Positions 1-5,629 of a DNA stretch of 6,086 nt are shown piece by piece (the first letter of the stretch is position 1; each line of letters begins with the position of its first letter). The stretch comes from Flavobacteriales bacterium (GTDB lineage: Bacteria; Bacteroidota; Bacteroidia; Flavobacteriales; PHOS-HE28), in NCBI GenBank assembly GCA_008016945.1, contig SSGN01000015.1:1-6086 (forward strand), read 5' to 3'. Below the pieces are notes generated by a model, which was not told the DNA's origin, did not search any database, and saw only the letters and a list, made by a program, of their open reading frames with translations. A program made the position numbers and the translations under genes.

Positions 1-1
1 G

Positions 2-1132
2 GCCAGGCAGATGGCCGAGGTGAGCTACGTGCATCCGGGCATGATCACCGAGGCGCGCGGGAAGCTCGGCAAGAAACTGGCGGAGATCACGTCGGGTTCG
101 CTCAACCGCACCTTTTTCACCAACGGCGGCACGGAGGCGGTGGAGCACGCCATGAAGCTGGCCCGCTTGTACACCGGCCGTCACAAGATCATCACGTTGT
201 ACCAGAGCTATCACGGTGCCACCTACGGTGCGCTATCAGCAGGTGGTGATCCGCGCGGGCTGCCGCACGATAGCCAGGGTGTTCCGAACATCATCCACGT
301 GGAGAACCCGTACTTCTACCGCTGCCCTTGGAACAGCCGGACGCCGGAGGAATGCACGGAGAACGCGCTGGCGCATCTGGAACGCATCGTGAAGTACGAA
401 GGACCGGGATCCATCGCGGCGATCATGATGGAAGGGGAGAGCGGCAGCAGCGGCTGCATCAAGTACCCGCCCGGCTATTGGAAGGGCGTGAAGGCCATCG
501 CGGACCGCTACGGCATCTTGACGATCTGCGACGAGGTGATGAGCGGCTTCGGACGAACCGGGAAGTGGTTCGGCATCGACCACCACGGGGTGGTGCCGGA
601 CATGATGTGCATGGCGAAAGGCATCACCGCGGGCTACATCCCGCTCGGTGGATTGATCGTGCGCGAAGAGATCGTGAAGCACTTCGATGAGAAGCCACTA
701 CCGATCGGACTTACGTACAGCGCACATGCGGTGGCGTGTGCGGCTGCCAATGCGGTGCTGGCGATCTACGAGGACGAGGACCTGGTCAACAATGCGGCAC
801 GCATGGGCAGGTACGTCGATAAGCGTGTGGCCGAACTGGCGCAGAAGCACCCGAGCATCGGCGACTTCCGCAATACCGGGCTGCTGGGTTGCATCGAGCT
901 GGTGAAGGACCGCAAGACCAAGGAGCCCATGGCGCCGTGGAACGCTACACCCGACCAAATGGGCGTGATGAACAAGGTCGCGGCGAAGATCAACGAGCTC
1001 GGCATGTTCACCTTCGTGCGCTGGAACTGGATCTTCGTGGCGCCGCCATTGTGCATCGACGAGGCGGGGATCGACGAGGGCCTTGAGATCATCAGCAAGG
1101 CGATCAGCATCGCGGATGAAGCGTGCATGTGA
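2..1132 (+). CDS. Class III (PLP-dependent) aminotransferase, 5'-truncated by window edge; likely beta-alanine/omega-amino acid:pyruvate type
   Basis: The reading frame is open from base 2, so the gene starts before the window. The first ATG in frame is at 11 and gives 373 residues; class III transaminases usually have about 430-450, so some 70-90 N-terminal residues are probably missing and this ATG is not taken as the start. Numbering from that ATG, the family features are in order: GGTEA (39-43) for cofactor phosphate binding, YHG (67-69) for stacking on the PLP ring, the ICDEVMSGFGRTG block with D174 contacting the pyridine nitrogen, MAKGITAG with Schiff-base Lys K203, and T235 in GLTYSAHA from the partner subunit. 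The enzyme is cytoplasmic and normally a dimer. Substrate specificity is inferred only from neighbours: beside a nucleobase transporter and dihydropyrimidinase, conversion of beta-alanine or 3-aminoisobutyrate to the semialdehyde is the natural role. A 4-aminobutyrate or taurine transaminase activity is possible. Stop TGA at 1130-1132. Confidence 0.9.
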   Translation, partial: ARQMAEVSYVHPGMITEARGKLGKKLAEITSGSLNRTFFTNGGTEAVEHAMKLARLYTGRHKIITLYQSYHGATYGALSAGGDPRGLPHDSQGVPNIIHVENPYFYRCPWNSRTPEECTENALAHLERIVKYEGPGSIAAIMMEGESGSSGCIKYPPGYWKGVKAIADRYGILTICDEVMSGFGRTGKWFGIDHHGVVPDMMCMAKGITAGYIPLGGLIVREEIVKHFDEKPLPIGLTYSAHAVACAAANAVLAIYEDEDLVNNAARMGRYVDKRVAELAQKHPSIGDFRNTGLLGCIELVKDRKTKEPMAPWNATPDQMGVMNKVAAKINELGMFTFVRWNWIFVAPPLCIDEAGIDEGLEIISKAISIADEACM

Positions 1133-1168
1133 TCAGCTAATGAGCGGATCTTCCAATTAGCTGGTCGG

Positions 1169-2824
1169 ATGGAAGACATCACCCGTTCCCCGCTCTACAG
1201 CCCGGACCTTGCGCCCATTCCGCCCGAGAAGCGCACATGGAACAGGTGGAACCTGGCCGCGCTCTGGGTGGGCATGGCGGTCTGTATCCCCACATACTTG
1301 CTGGCTTCGTACATGATGCGGGCCGGTTTGAGCTGGCAGGCGGCGTTGGTGATCATCGGCCTGGCCAACCTGGTGATCACGATCCCCATGGTGCTCAACG
1401 GACATGCCGGAGTGAAATACGGCATTCCGTTCCCCGTGCAGGGGCGGGCGGCGTTCGGCACGGTGGGCATCCACATCCCGAGCCTCGTGCGTGCCGTGGT
1501 GGCCTGCGGCTGGTTCGGTGTGCAGACGTGGATCGGTGGCTTGGCCATCTATTCCATTTGGAATGCCGCGACCGGTCAGGATGGAGAAGTTGCGCTGACC
1601 ATTGGCAAGTTCATCTGCTTCGGCGTGTTCTGGCTGATCAACATCTGGTTCATCTGGAAAGGCACCGAGAGCATCCGCTGGCTGGAGGATTGGAGCGCAC
1701 CGATCCTGATCCTCATCGGCGTGGTCCTGCTGGTCTGGGGGGCAAGGAGCGCGGGCGGCTTCACCCAGGTGCTGGATCAAGGGAAGCAACTGCAGCAGGC
1801 CACCATCGAGGTGCTGCCATACGCGGATGCGCCGGGGATCACCCTCGGCCTATCGCCGCTCCTGAACACGGACGGCACACCCAAGGCCACGCACTATCGA
1901 CTGATCCATACGAAGCAACGCGAGAGCCGACCGGCCGAATGGGTGCCGATCGTCTCGGCCTTGACCGCGGTGAACATCGGTGCGGACAGCGAAGTGCAGG
2001 TGCAGTTCAGGGACGGCAAGGGCAACGAGTCCGCCCTGTTGGAGTTCAAGGCCGGCGGCACCAGCGCGCGCGAGGTCGGGTTTTGGCAATACCTCATGTG
2101 GTTCACCGCCATGGTCGGCTTCTGGGCCACCATGTCCATCAGCATATCGGACATCACGCGCCACGCGAAGAGCCAGAAGGACCAGCTCGCCGGGCAGTTC
2201 ATCGGCCTGCCGGGCACCATGCTCTTCTACTCCTTTGTGGGGATCTTCGTCACCAGTGCGGCCGTGGTGGCCTTCGATGATGTGCTCATCGCCGAGGATG
2301 CCCCGTGGGACCCGGTATCGCTGGTGGACAAGTTCAAGAGCCCGGGCGTGGTCATCTTCGCGCAGGTCGCGATGCTCATCGCCACGCTCAGTACCAACAT
2401 CGCGGCGAACGTGATCGCACCGGCCAACGCCTTCAGCAACCTTTTCCCGAAGCGCATCAGTTTCCGCGTGGGCGGCGTGATCGCTGGTTTCGTGGGCATC
2501 CTCATCTGCCCGTGGTGGCTCATGAACGAGATCAGCGGCATCCTCATCTTCATCAGCGGCTTGCTCGGTCCGGTGCTGGGCATTCTGCTGTGCGACTACT
2601 TCGTAGTGCGCAAACGCGAACTGGTGCTCGCGGAACTGTACATGGTGGATGGCCGGTACGCGGGGGTGAACACCGCCGCCATCATCGCACTTGTCGCGGG
2701 TGTGGCGGTGGCCATCATCGGCTACTGGGTGAAACCGCTGGAAGTACTTTACCAGCTCTCGTGGTTCAGTGGAACGGCCGTCGCGTTCGTGGTGTACTGG
2801 GCGTTGATGCGCTATCGATCGTAA
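1169..2824 (+). CDS. NCS1-family nucleobase/hydantoin/allantoin:cation symporter with a large Ig-like insertion
   Basis: Encodes 551 residues with about 12 hydrophobic segments of the LeuT-fold NCS1 family (Mhp1, cytosine, uracil and allantoin permeases), placed in the inner membrane. The N-terminus DLAPIPPEKRTWNRWNLAAL and the stretch KYGIPFPVQGRAAFG (83-97) are typical of the family. W115 and Q119 in CGWFGVQT (predicted TM3), W319 in GFWATMS (TM6) and N410/N414 in STNIAANVIAP (TM8) match the Trp/Gln/Trp/Asn substrate-site pattern known from Mhp1. Residues about 198-303, between predicted TM5 and TM6, are an extra hydrophilic stretch where relatives have only a short loop; its part 238-296 (EWVPIV ... 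VQVQFRDGKGNES) looks like an immunoglobulin-like beta-sandwich. By Mhp1 topology this loop faces the periplasm. The start ATG is 37 bases after the aminotransferase stop, with no clear Shine-Dalgarno. The exact substrate cannot be read from sequence; uracil, dihydropyrimidine or hydantoin fits the hydA neighbour. The stop TAA overlaps a palindromic repeat. Confidence 0.88.
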   Translation: MEDITRSPLYSPDLAPIPPEKRTWNRWNLAALWVGMAVCIPTYLLASYMMRAGLSWQAALVIIGLANLVITIPMVLNGHAGVKYGIPFPVQGRAAFGTVGIHIPSLVRAVVACGWFGVQTWIGGLAIYSIWNAATGQDGEVALTIGKFICFGVFWLINIWFIWKGTESIRWLEDWSAPILILIGVVLLVWGARSAGGFTQVLDQGKQLQQATIEVLPYADAPGITLGLSPLLNTDGTPKATHYRLIHTKQRESRPAEWVPIVSALTAVNIGADSEVQVQFRDGKGNESALLEFKAGGTSAREVGFWQYLMWFTAMVGFWATMSISISDITRHAKSQKDQLAGQFIGLPGTMLFYSFVGIFVTSAAVVAFDDVLIAEDAPWDPVSLVDKFKSPGVVIFAQVAMLIATLSTNIAANVIAPANAFSNLFPKRISFRVGGVIAGFVGILICPWWLMNEISGILIFISGLLGPVLGILLCDYFVVRKRELVLAELYMVDGRYAGVNTAAIIALVAGVAVAIIGYWVKPLEVLYQLSWFSGTAVAFVVYWALMRYRS

Positions 2825-2855
2825 TTGTGCAGCAACCTGCTGCACAATTGCGATC
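2817..2855. repeat. Palindromic repeat copy 1 (core 2823-2849), at transporter stop codon
   Basis: The core consists of left arm AATTGTGCAGCA (2823-2834), centre ACC (2835-2837) and right arm TGCTGCACAATT (2838-2849), a perfect 12-bp inverted repeat. At this copy the pairing extends a further six positions (GATCGT 2817-2822 with GCGATC 2850-2855, one T-G wobble), giving a potential 18-bp stem. The core begins at the second base of the transporter TAA stop codon. No T-run follows, so it is not a standard Rho-independent terminator, though it could stabilise or attenuate the upstream mRNA. The core is identical to copy 3 and is the reverse complement of copy 2 inside the nuclease gene. Confidence 0.95.
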
Positions 2856-2868
2856 ATTGTCACCACCG

Positions 2869-2895
2869 TTTGTACGGGCCGCATTCTCTACTTTG
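2869..2895 (+). promoter_or_regulatory. Possible Bacteroidota-type promoter for the nuclease gene
   Basis: TTTG at 2869-2872 and TACTTTG at 2889-2895, separated by 16 bases, resemble the Bacteroidota -33 (TTTG/TTG) and -7 (TAnnTTTG) boxes. The -7 match is one base short of consensus and the spacing is shorter than the usual 17-23. The start codon follows only five bases later, so the transcript would be almost leaderless, or the true start is elsewhere. If real, it gives the nuclease gene its own promoter downstream of the copy 1 hairpin. Confidence 0.3.
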
Positions 2896-2900
2896 GCAAC

Positions 2901-3971
2901 ATGCCGCGCACGCCAGTAAAACGACCAGCGCGCAGGGTGGTCCCCGCCGGTTACCCGCGCTTCCTCACCGTCTTGAAGGATCATATCCGTCAGGCGCAGG
3001 TGAAGGCCGCGCTGTCGGTGAACAGCGAGCTGATCAAGCTCTATTGGCACATCGGGAGGGAGATCCTCCTGCGCCAGCGGAAGGAAGGCTGGGGGAGCAA
3101 AGTGGTGGACCGCCTGGGTGCCGACCTGCTCGCCGAGTTCCCGGAGATGACGGGCCTGTCCCCGCGGAACCTGCTCTACATGCGGGCTTTCGCCGATGCC
3201 TATCCCGACCCCTCAATTGTGCAGCAGGTTGCTGCACAATTGCCATGGGCGCATAACCTGGTGCTGCTCGACAAGGTCAAGCGCACCGAGGACCGCCTCT
3301 GGTACGCGGCCGCTGCGGTGCGTCACGGGTGGAGCCGCTCGGTGCTCTCGCTGCAGATCGCGGCCCGGGCGCACAAGCGTCATGGCAAGGCCATCACCAA
3401 CTTTCAGCGCACGCTGCCACCCGGCCGCTCCGACCTCGTGCAACAGACCCTGAAGGATCCCTACACCTTCGATTTCCTCACCCTTGCCGTGAATGCGCGG
3501 GAGCGCGAATTGGAGCAGGGGCTGGTGGAGCATGTGCAGAAATTCCTCATCGAACTGGGCGTGGGCTTCGCTTTTCTCGGGCGGCAGTTCCACATGGAGG
3601 TGGAAGGGGAGGACTACTACATGGACCTGCTCTTCTACCATGTGCGGCTCCGTTGCTACGTGGTGATCGACCTGAAGATGGGCGCGTTCAAACCGGAGTA
3701 CGTGGGCAAGATGGGGTTCTACCTCAGCGCGGTGGACGCCGAGCTGCGCCATGCGGACGACCAACCGACCATCGGCCTGCTTCTCTGCAAGGGCGCGAAG
3801 AAGCTCACCGTGGAGTACGCGCTGCGGGGCACGAACAAGCCCATCGGTGTTTCGCAGTGGAGCACCAGGCTCGTGGCTGAACTGCCGCGGAAGCTGCAGC
3901 GCCTGCTGCCCACCGCCGCACAGATCGAGAAAGAACTGGAGAAGAAACCCGGAAAAAGGCGGCGCGGATGA
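2901..3971 (+). CDS. YhcG/DUF1016-family PD-(D/E)XK nuclease
   Basis: Encodes 356 residues, a usual length for the family. The N-terminal part (about 18-175) is the DUF1016 N-terminal helical domain, with LIKLYWHIGREILLRQ (44-59) and LSPRNLLYMRAFADAYPD (86-103) followed by the family signature IVQQVAAQLPWAHNLVLLDK (106-125) and HGWSRSVL (142-149). The C-terminal part (about 185-330) is a PD-(D/E)XK nuclease fold: D242 in YYMDLLFYH, then D257-x-K259 in VVIDLKMGAFKPEY, with E233 upstream as a further acidic candidate. The catalytic D...DxK set is intact, so the enzyme is probably active; its nucleic-acid target is unknown. The C-terminal tail is strongly basic (EKKPGKRRRG). The gene has no metabolic link to its neighbours and splits an apparent pyrimidine operon. 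Codons 105-114 are a palindrome identical, in reverse complement, to the repeats that flank the gene. The ATG at 2901 is the first in frame and sits just below a promoter-like box. Confidence 0.92.
   Translation: MPRTPVKRPARRVVPAGYPRFLTVLKDHIRQAQVKAALSVNSELIKLYWHIGREILLRQRKEGWGSKVVDRLGADLLAEFPEMTGLSPRNLLYMRAFADAYPDPSIVQQVAAQLPWAHNLVLLDKVKRTEDRLWYAAAAVRHGWSRSVLSLQIAARAHKRHGKAITNFQRTLPPGRSDLVQQTLKDPYTFDFLTLAVNARERELEQGLVEHVQKFLIELGVGFAFLGRQFHMEVEGEDYYMDLLFYHVRLRCYVVIDLKMGAFKPEYVGKMGFYLSAVDAELRHADDQPTIGLLLCKGAKKLTVEYALRGTNKPIGVSQWSTRLVAELPRKLQRLLPTAAQIEKELEKKPGKRRRG
3214..3242. repeat. Palindromic repeat copy 2, inside nuclease coding sequence
   Basis: Arms CAATTGTGCAGCA (3214-3226) and TGCTGCACAATTG (3230-3242) flank centre GGT (3227-3229), a perfect 13-bp inverted repeat. 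The centre is the reverse complement of that in copies 1 and 3, so this copy is in the opposite orientation. Read in the gene frame it encodes SIVQQVAAQL (residues 105-114), part of a motif conserved in the DUF1016 family, so it is not a disruptive insertion. The codons here (ATT, GTT, GCT, GCA, CAA, TTG) are mostly A/T-ending, unlike the C/G-ending codons that dominate the rest of the gene. Confidence 0.95.
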
Positions 3972-3998
3972 AATTGTGCAGCAACCTGCTGCACAATT
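3972..3998. repeat. Palindromic repeat copy 3, immediately after nuclease stop codon
   Basis: Left arm AATTGTGCAGCA (3972-3983), centre ACC (3984-3986) and right arm TGCTGCACAATT (3987-3998) form a perfect 12-bp inverted repeat with the same sequence and orientation as copy 1. It starts at the first base after the TGA stop (3969-3971) and ends 37 bases before the hydA start. Pairing does not extend beyond the core. Including TC on the far side, its reverse complement shares 29 consecutive bases with copy 2. Confidence 0.95.
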
Positions 3999-4035
3999 GA
4001 TCGACCTCCGGAAAGTCGCACCAATACGAACGATC

Positions 4036-5415
4036 ATGGCACTCCTCATCAAGAACGGAACCGTCGTCACCGCCGCTGATTTCCATCGTGCGGACGTCCT
4101 TATCGAAGGCGAACACATCAAGGCCATCGGCCACGACCTGTCAGCACCGGGCGCGGAAGTGATCGATGCGAAAGGCCAGTTCGTGTTGCCCGGCGGCATC
4201 GATCCGCACGTACACCTGGACATGCCCTTCATGGGCACCTTCAGCAGCGATAACTACGAGACCGGCACGCTCGCCGCGCTGCACGGCGGTACCACCACCG
4301 TCATCGACTTCATCCTTCAAACACAGGGCAAGAGCCTGCGGCATGCACTGGAAAGCTGGCAGGGCCGCATGGAAGGCAACCTCTTCGGCGACCTCAGCTT
4401 CCACATGGCTGTCACCGATTTCAACGACGACACGCGCAAGGAGGTGCGCGAGATGATCGAGCAGGAGGGCATCACCAGCTTCAAGACCTTCATGGCGTAC
4501 AAGGGTGCGCTCATGATCGACGACCGCCAGATGGTGGGCCTGATGCAGGAGGTGAAGGAGCACGGCGGCATGGTGATCGTACACGCCACCAACGGCGACA
4601 TGATCGACTACCTCGTGCAGAAGCATCGAAGCGAAGGCAAGCTCTCGCCGCTGTACCACTACCTCAGCCAGCCCGAGATCACCGAGGCCGAGGCCAGTCA
4701 CCGGTTCGCGGACATGGCCAGCTACACAGGCGTACCCGCGTACATCGTACACCTCACCTGCGAAGGCGCGCTCAACGCCGTACGCGATGCCGCCCGCCGG
4801 GGCCAGCGCGTGCTCGCCGAGACTTGCATCCAATACCTGCTGCTCGATGCCTCGCTCTACGAACGGGCCGATGGTGCCAAGTGGGTGATGAGCCCACCCC
4901 TGCGCGAGAAGAAGGACCAGAAGCAGCTGTGGGCCGGCATTGAACAGGGCAGCTTGCAAGTGGTGGCCACCGATCATTGCCCCTTCATGATGGCCCAGAA
5001 AGCCATGGGTTCCGCCGATTTTTCGAAGATCCCGAACGGTCACCCCGCCATCGAGCACCGCATGGAACTGCTCTTCAGCGAAGGCGTGAACAAGAAGCGC
5101 ATCAGCGTGAACAAGTTCGTGGAGGTCACCGCCACCAACCCGGCGAAGATCTTCGGCATGTTCCCGCGCAAAGGCACCATCGGCATCGGCAGCGACGCGG
5201 ACATCATCCTGCTCGATCCCAACGAGCGCCACACCCTCAGCGTCAAGACCCACCACATGAACGTGGACTACAGCGGCTACGAAGGCATGCAACTCACCGG
5301 CAAGGTGAAGACCACCATCCTCCGCGGCCAGGTGGCGGTACACAACGGCGAAGTGCGGATCAAGAAAGGGTATGGGAAGTTCGTGAAGCGGAACAAGGTG
5401 TCGGGAATGCTGTAG
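4036..5415 (+). CDS. hydA: Dihydropyrimidinase (D-hydantoinase family)
   Basis: Encodes 459 residues, the normal length. The enzyme is a cytoplasmic, usually tetrameric, binuclear-metal amidohydrolase that opens 5,6-dihydrouracil or dihydrothymine (and hydantoins) to the N-carbamoyl beta-amino acid. All metal ligands are visible at family positions: H58 and H60 in DPHVHLD, carbamylated lysine K150 in SFKTFMAYKG, H183 in VIVHATNGD, H239 in YIVHL and D313 in ATDHCPF. Y155, S286 (MSPPLR) and N334 fit the substrate-contact positions. The common HAENGD motif reads HATNGD here. The C-terminal beta-sandwich (GTIGIGSDADIILLDP onward) is complete. The frame is open 95 codons further upstream through palindrome copy 3 into the nuclease gene, but homology begins at MALLIKNGTVV, so ATG 4036 is chosen. 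No Shine-Dalgarno or clear promoter was seen. It likely belonged to one operon with the aminotransferase and transporter, before or despite the intervening nuclease gene. Confidence 0.95.
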   Translation: MALLIKNGTVVTAADFHRADVLIEGEHIKAIGHDLSAPGAEVIDAKGQFVLPGGIDPHVHLDMPFMGTFSSDNYETGTLAALHGGTTTVIDFILQTQGKSLRHALESWQGRMEGNLFGDLSFHMAVTDFNDDTRKEVREMIEQEGITSFKTFMAYKGALMIDDRQMVGLMQEVKEHGGMVIVHATNGDMIDYLVQKHRSEGKLSPLYHYLSQPEITEAEASHRFADMASYTGVPAYIVHLTCEGALNAVRDAARRGQRVLAETCIQYLLLDASLYERADGAKWVMSPPLREKKDQKQLWAGIEQGSLQVVATDHCPFMMAQKAMGSADFSKIPNGHPAIEHRMELLFSEGVNKKRISVNKFVEVTATNPAKIFGMFPRKGTIGIGSDADIILLDPNERHTLSVKTHHMNVDYSGYEGMQLTGKVKTTILRGQVAVHNGEVRIKKGYGKFVKRNKVSGML

Positions 5416-5435
5416 GGGGATGGAACGCTCAATGG

Positions 5436-5489
5436 AACGCAGATGACGCGGATGAAGCAGATGAACGCTGATCTGAAATGCAGATGAAG
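5436..5489. repeat. Short degenerate tandem repeat of the GCAGATGAA type
   Basis: Five consecutive units of 9-12 bases follow hydA by 20 bases: AACGCAGATG, ACGCGGATG, AAGCAGATG, AACGCTGATCTG and AAATGCAGATG, then AAG. It is non-coding as far as can be seen. Similar GCAGATGA-rich strings occur as dispersed intergenic repeats in environmental bacterial genomes; that remark rests on general familiarity, not on a search. Confidence 0.6.
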
Positions 5490-5504
5490 AAGGTTCTGGG
5501 CGTG

Positions 5505-5600
5505 TCGGCTCGAAGACTCGCCGTCGCGCTTTCCGCTGCAAGTCCTCGCGCGGATTACCGCGCTGTGGGCTTTTCGCTACAATCGCTCACGCGAATGCGG
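5505..5600. repeat. Intergenic repeat-like element with internal duplication and hairpin
   Basis: GCTTTCCGCTGCAAGTCC (from 5528) is repeated imperfectly as GCTTTTCGCTACAATCGC (from 5569), an offset of 41 bases, with similarity continuing about 15 bases further (CTCGCGCGGATT against CTCACGCGAATG). Between them lies a perfect hairpin, GCGCGG (5548-5553), loop ATTA, CCGCGC (5558-5563). On the minus strand the two units contain the motif TTGnAGCGnAAAGC, which I associate with abundant intergenic repeats of Bacteroidota. With the tandem repeat before it, this fills the gene-free stretch 5416-5629. No T-run follows the hairpin, so it is not an obvious hydA terminator. Confidence 0.55.
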
Positions 5601-5611
5601 TCCAGTGTTCC

Positions 5612-5618
5612 TACTTTG
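5612..5618 (+). promoter_or_regulatory. Possible -7 box upstream of the zinc-ribbon gene
   Basis: TACTTTG at 5612-5618 lies 11 bases before the ATG at 5630 and is the same heptamer found just before the nuclease start codon. It approximates the Bacteroidota -7 consensus TAnnTTTG. No convincing -33 TTG was found at the expected distance, so this is a weak call. Confidence 0.22.
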
Positions 5619-5629
5619 TTCGCGTGTTG

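Larger units (their letters stand above)
2823..3998 (+). mobile_element. Candidate nuclease/palindrome cassette bounded by 27-bp direct repeats
   Basis: Copies 1 and 3 of the palindrome are identical and in the same orientation (centre ACC), and start 1149 bases apart. They enclose only the YhcG/DUF1016 gene and its short leader. Recombination between them would remove the gene cleanly, leaving one repeat between the transporter stop codon and hydA. There is no transposase, and no other target-site duplication was seen. Calling it mobile is inference from the boundary repeats and from the interruption of a functionally coherent gene set; an alternative is that the repeats spread independently and landed on both sides of a resident gene. 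Confidence 0.35.

Noticed and set aside
236..682. Long open frames on the minus strand and in other + frames over the aminotransferase gene
   Set aside because: They are shadows of a GC-rich gene: arginine, histidine and alanine-rich translations without family motifs, overlapping a clear aminotransferase.
2823..2849. Rho-independent terminator
   Set aside because: The stem is strong but no T-run follows either at 2850-2860 or after copy 3, so only a general hairpin role is supported.
1850..2884. 344-codon minus-strand frame opposite the transporter gene
   Set aside because: Very His/Glu/Arg-rich composition expected from the antisense of codons for hydrophobic residues; the + strand encodes a convincing transporter.
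2825..3256. 143-codon + frame starting in palindrome copy 1
   Set aside because: Overlaps the nuclease gene in another frame and has no family features; its open length follows from GC content.
2823..3998. CRISPR array
   Set aside because: Three palindromic copies are spaced unevenly (392 and 757 bases start to start), one is inverted and inside a gene, and there are no spacer-sized intervals or cas genes.
2823..3998. Classical insertion sequence with terminal inverted repeats
   Set aside because: No transposase; the enclosed protein is a DUF1016 nuclease, and the boundary repeats are direct copies of a self-palindromic unit with no separate target duplication.
4141..5541. 466-codon minus-strand frame covering hydA
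   Set aside because: Antisense of hydA, whose full set of catalytic residues is on the + strand; the translation shows no recognisable domain.
5416..5629. tRNA or small RNA gene in the gene-free stretch after hydA
   Set aside because: No cloverleaf or T-loop consensus was found; the structure present is explained by the tandem repeat and the duplicated repeat element.
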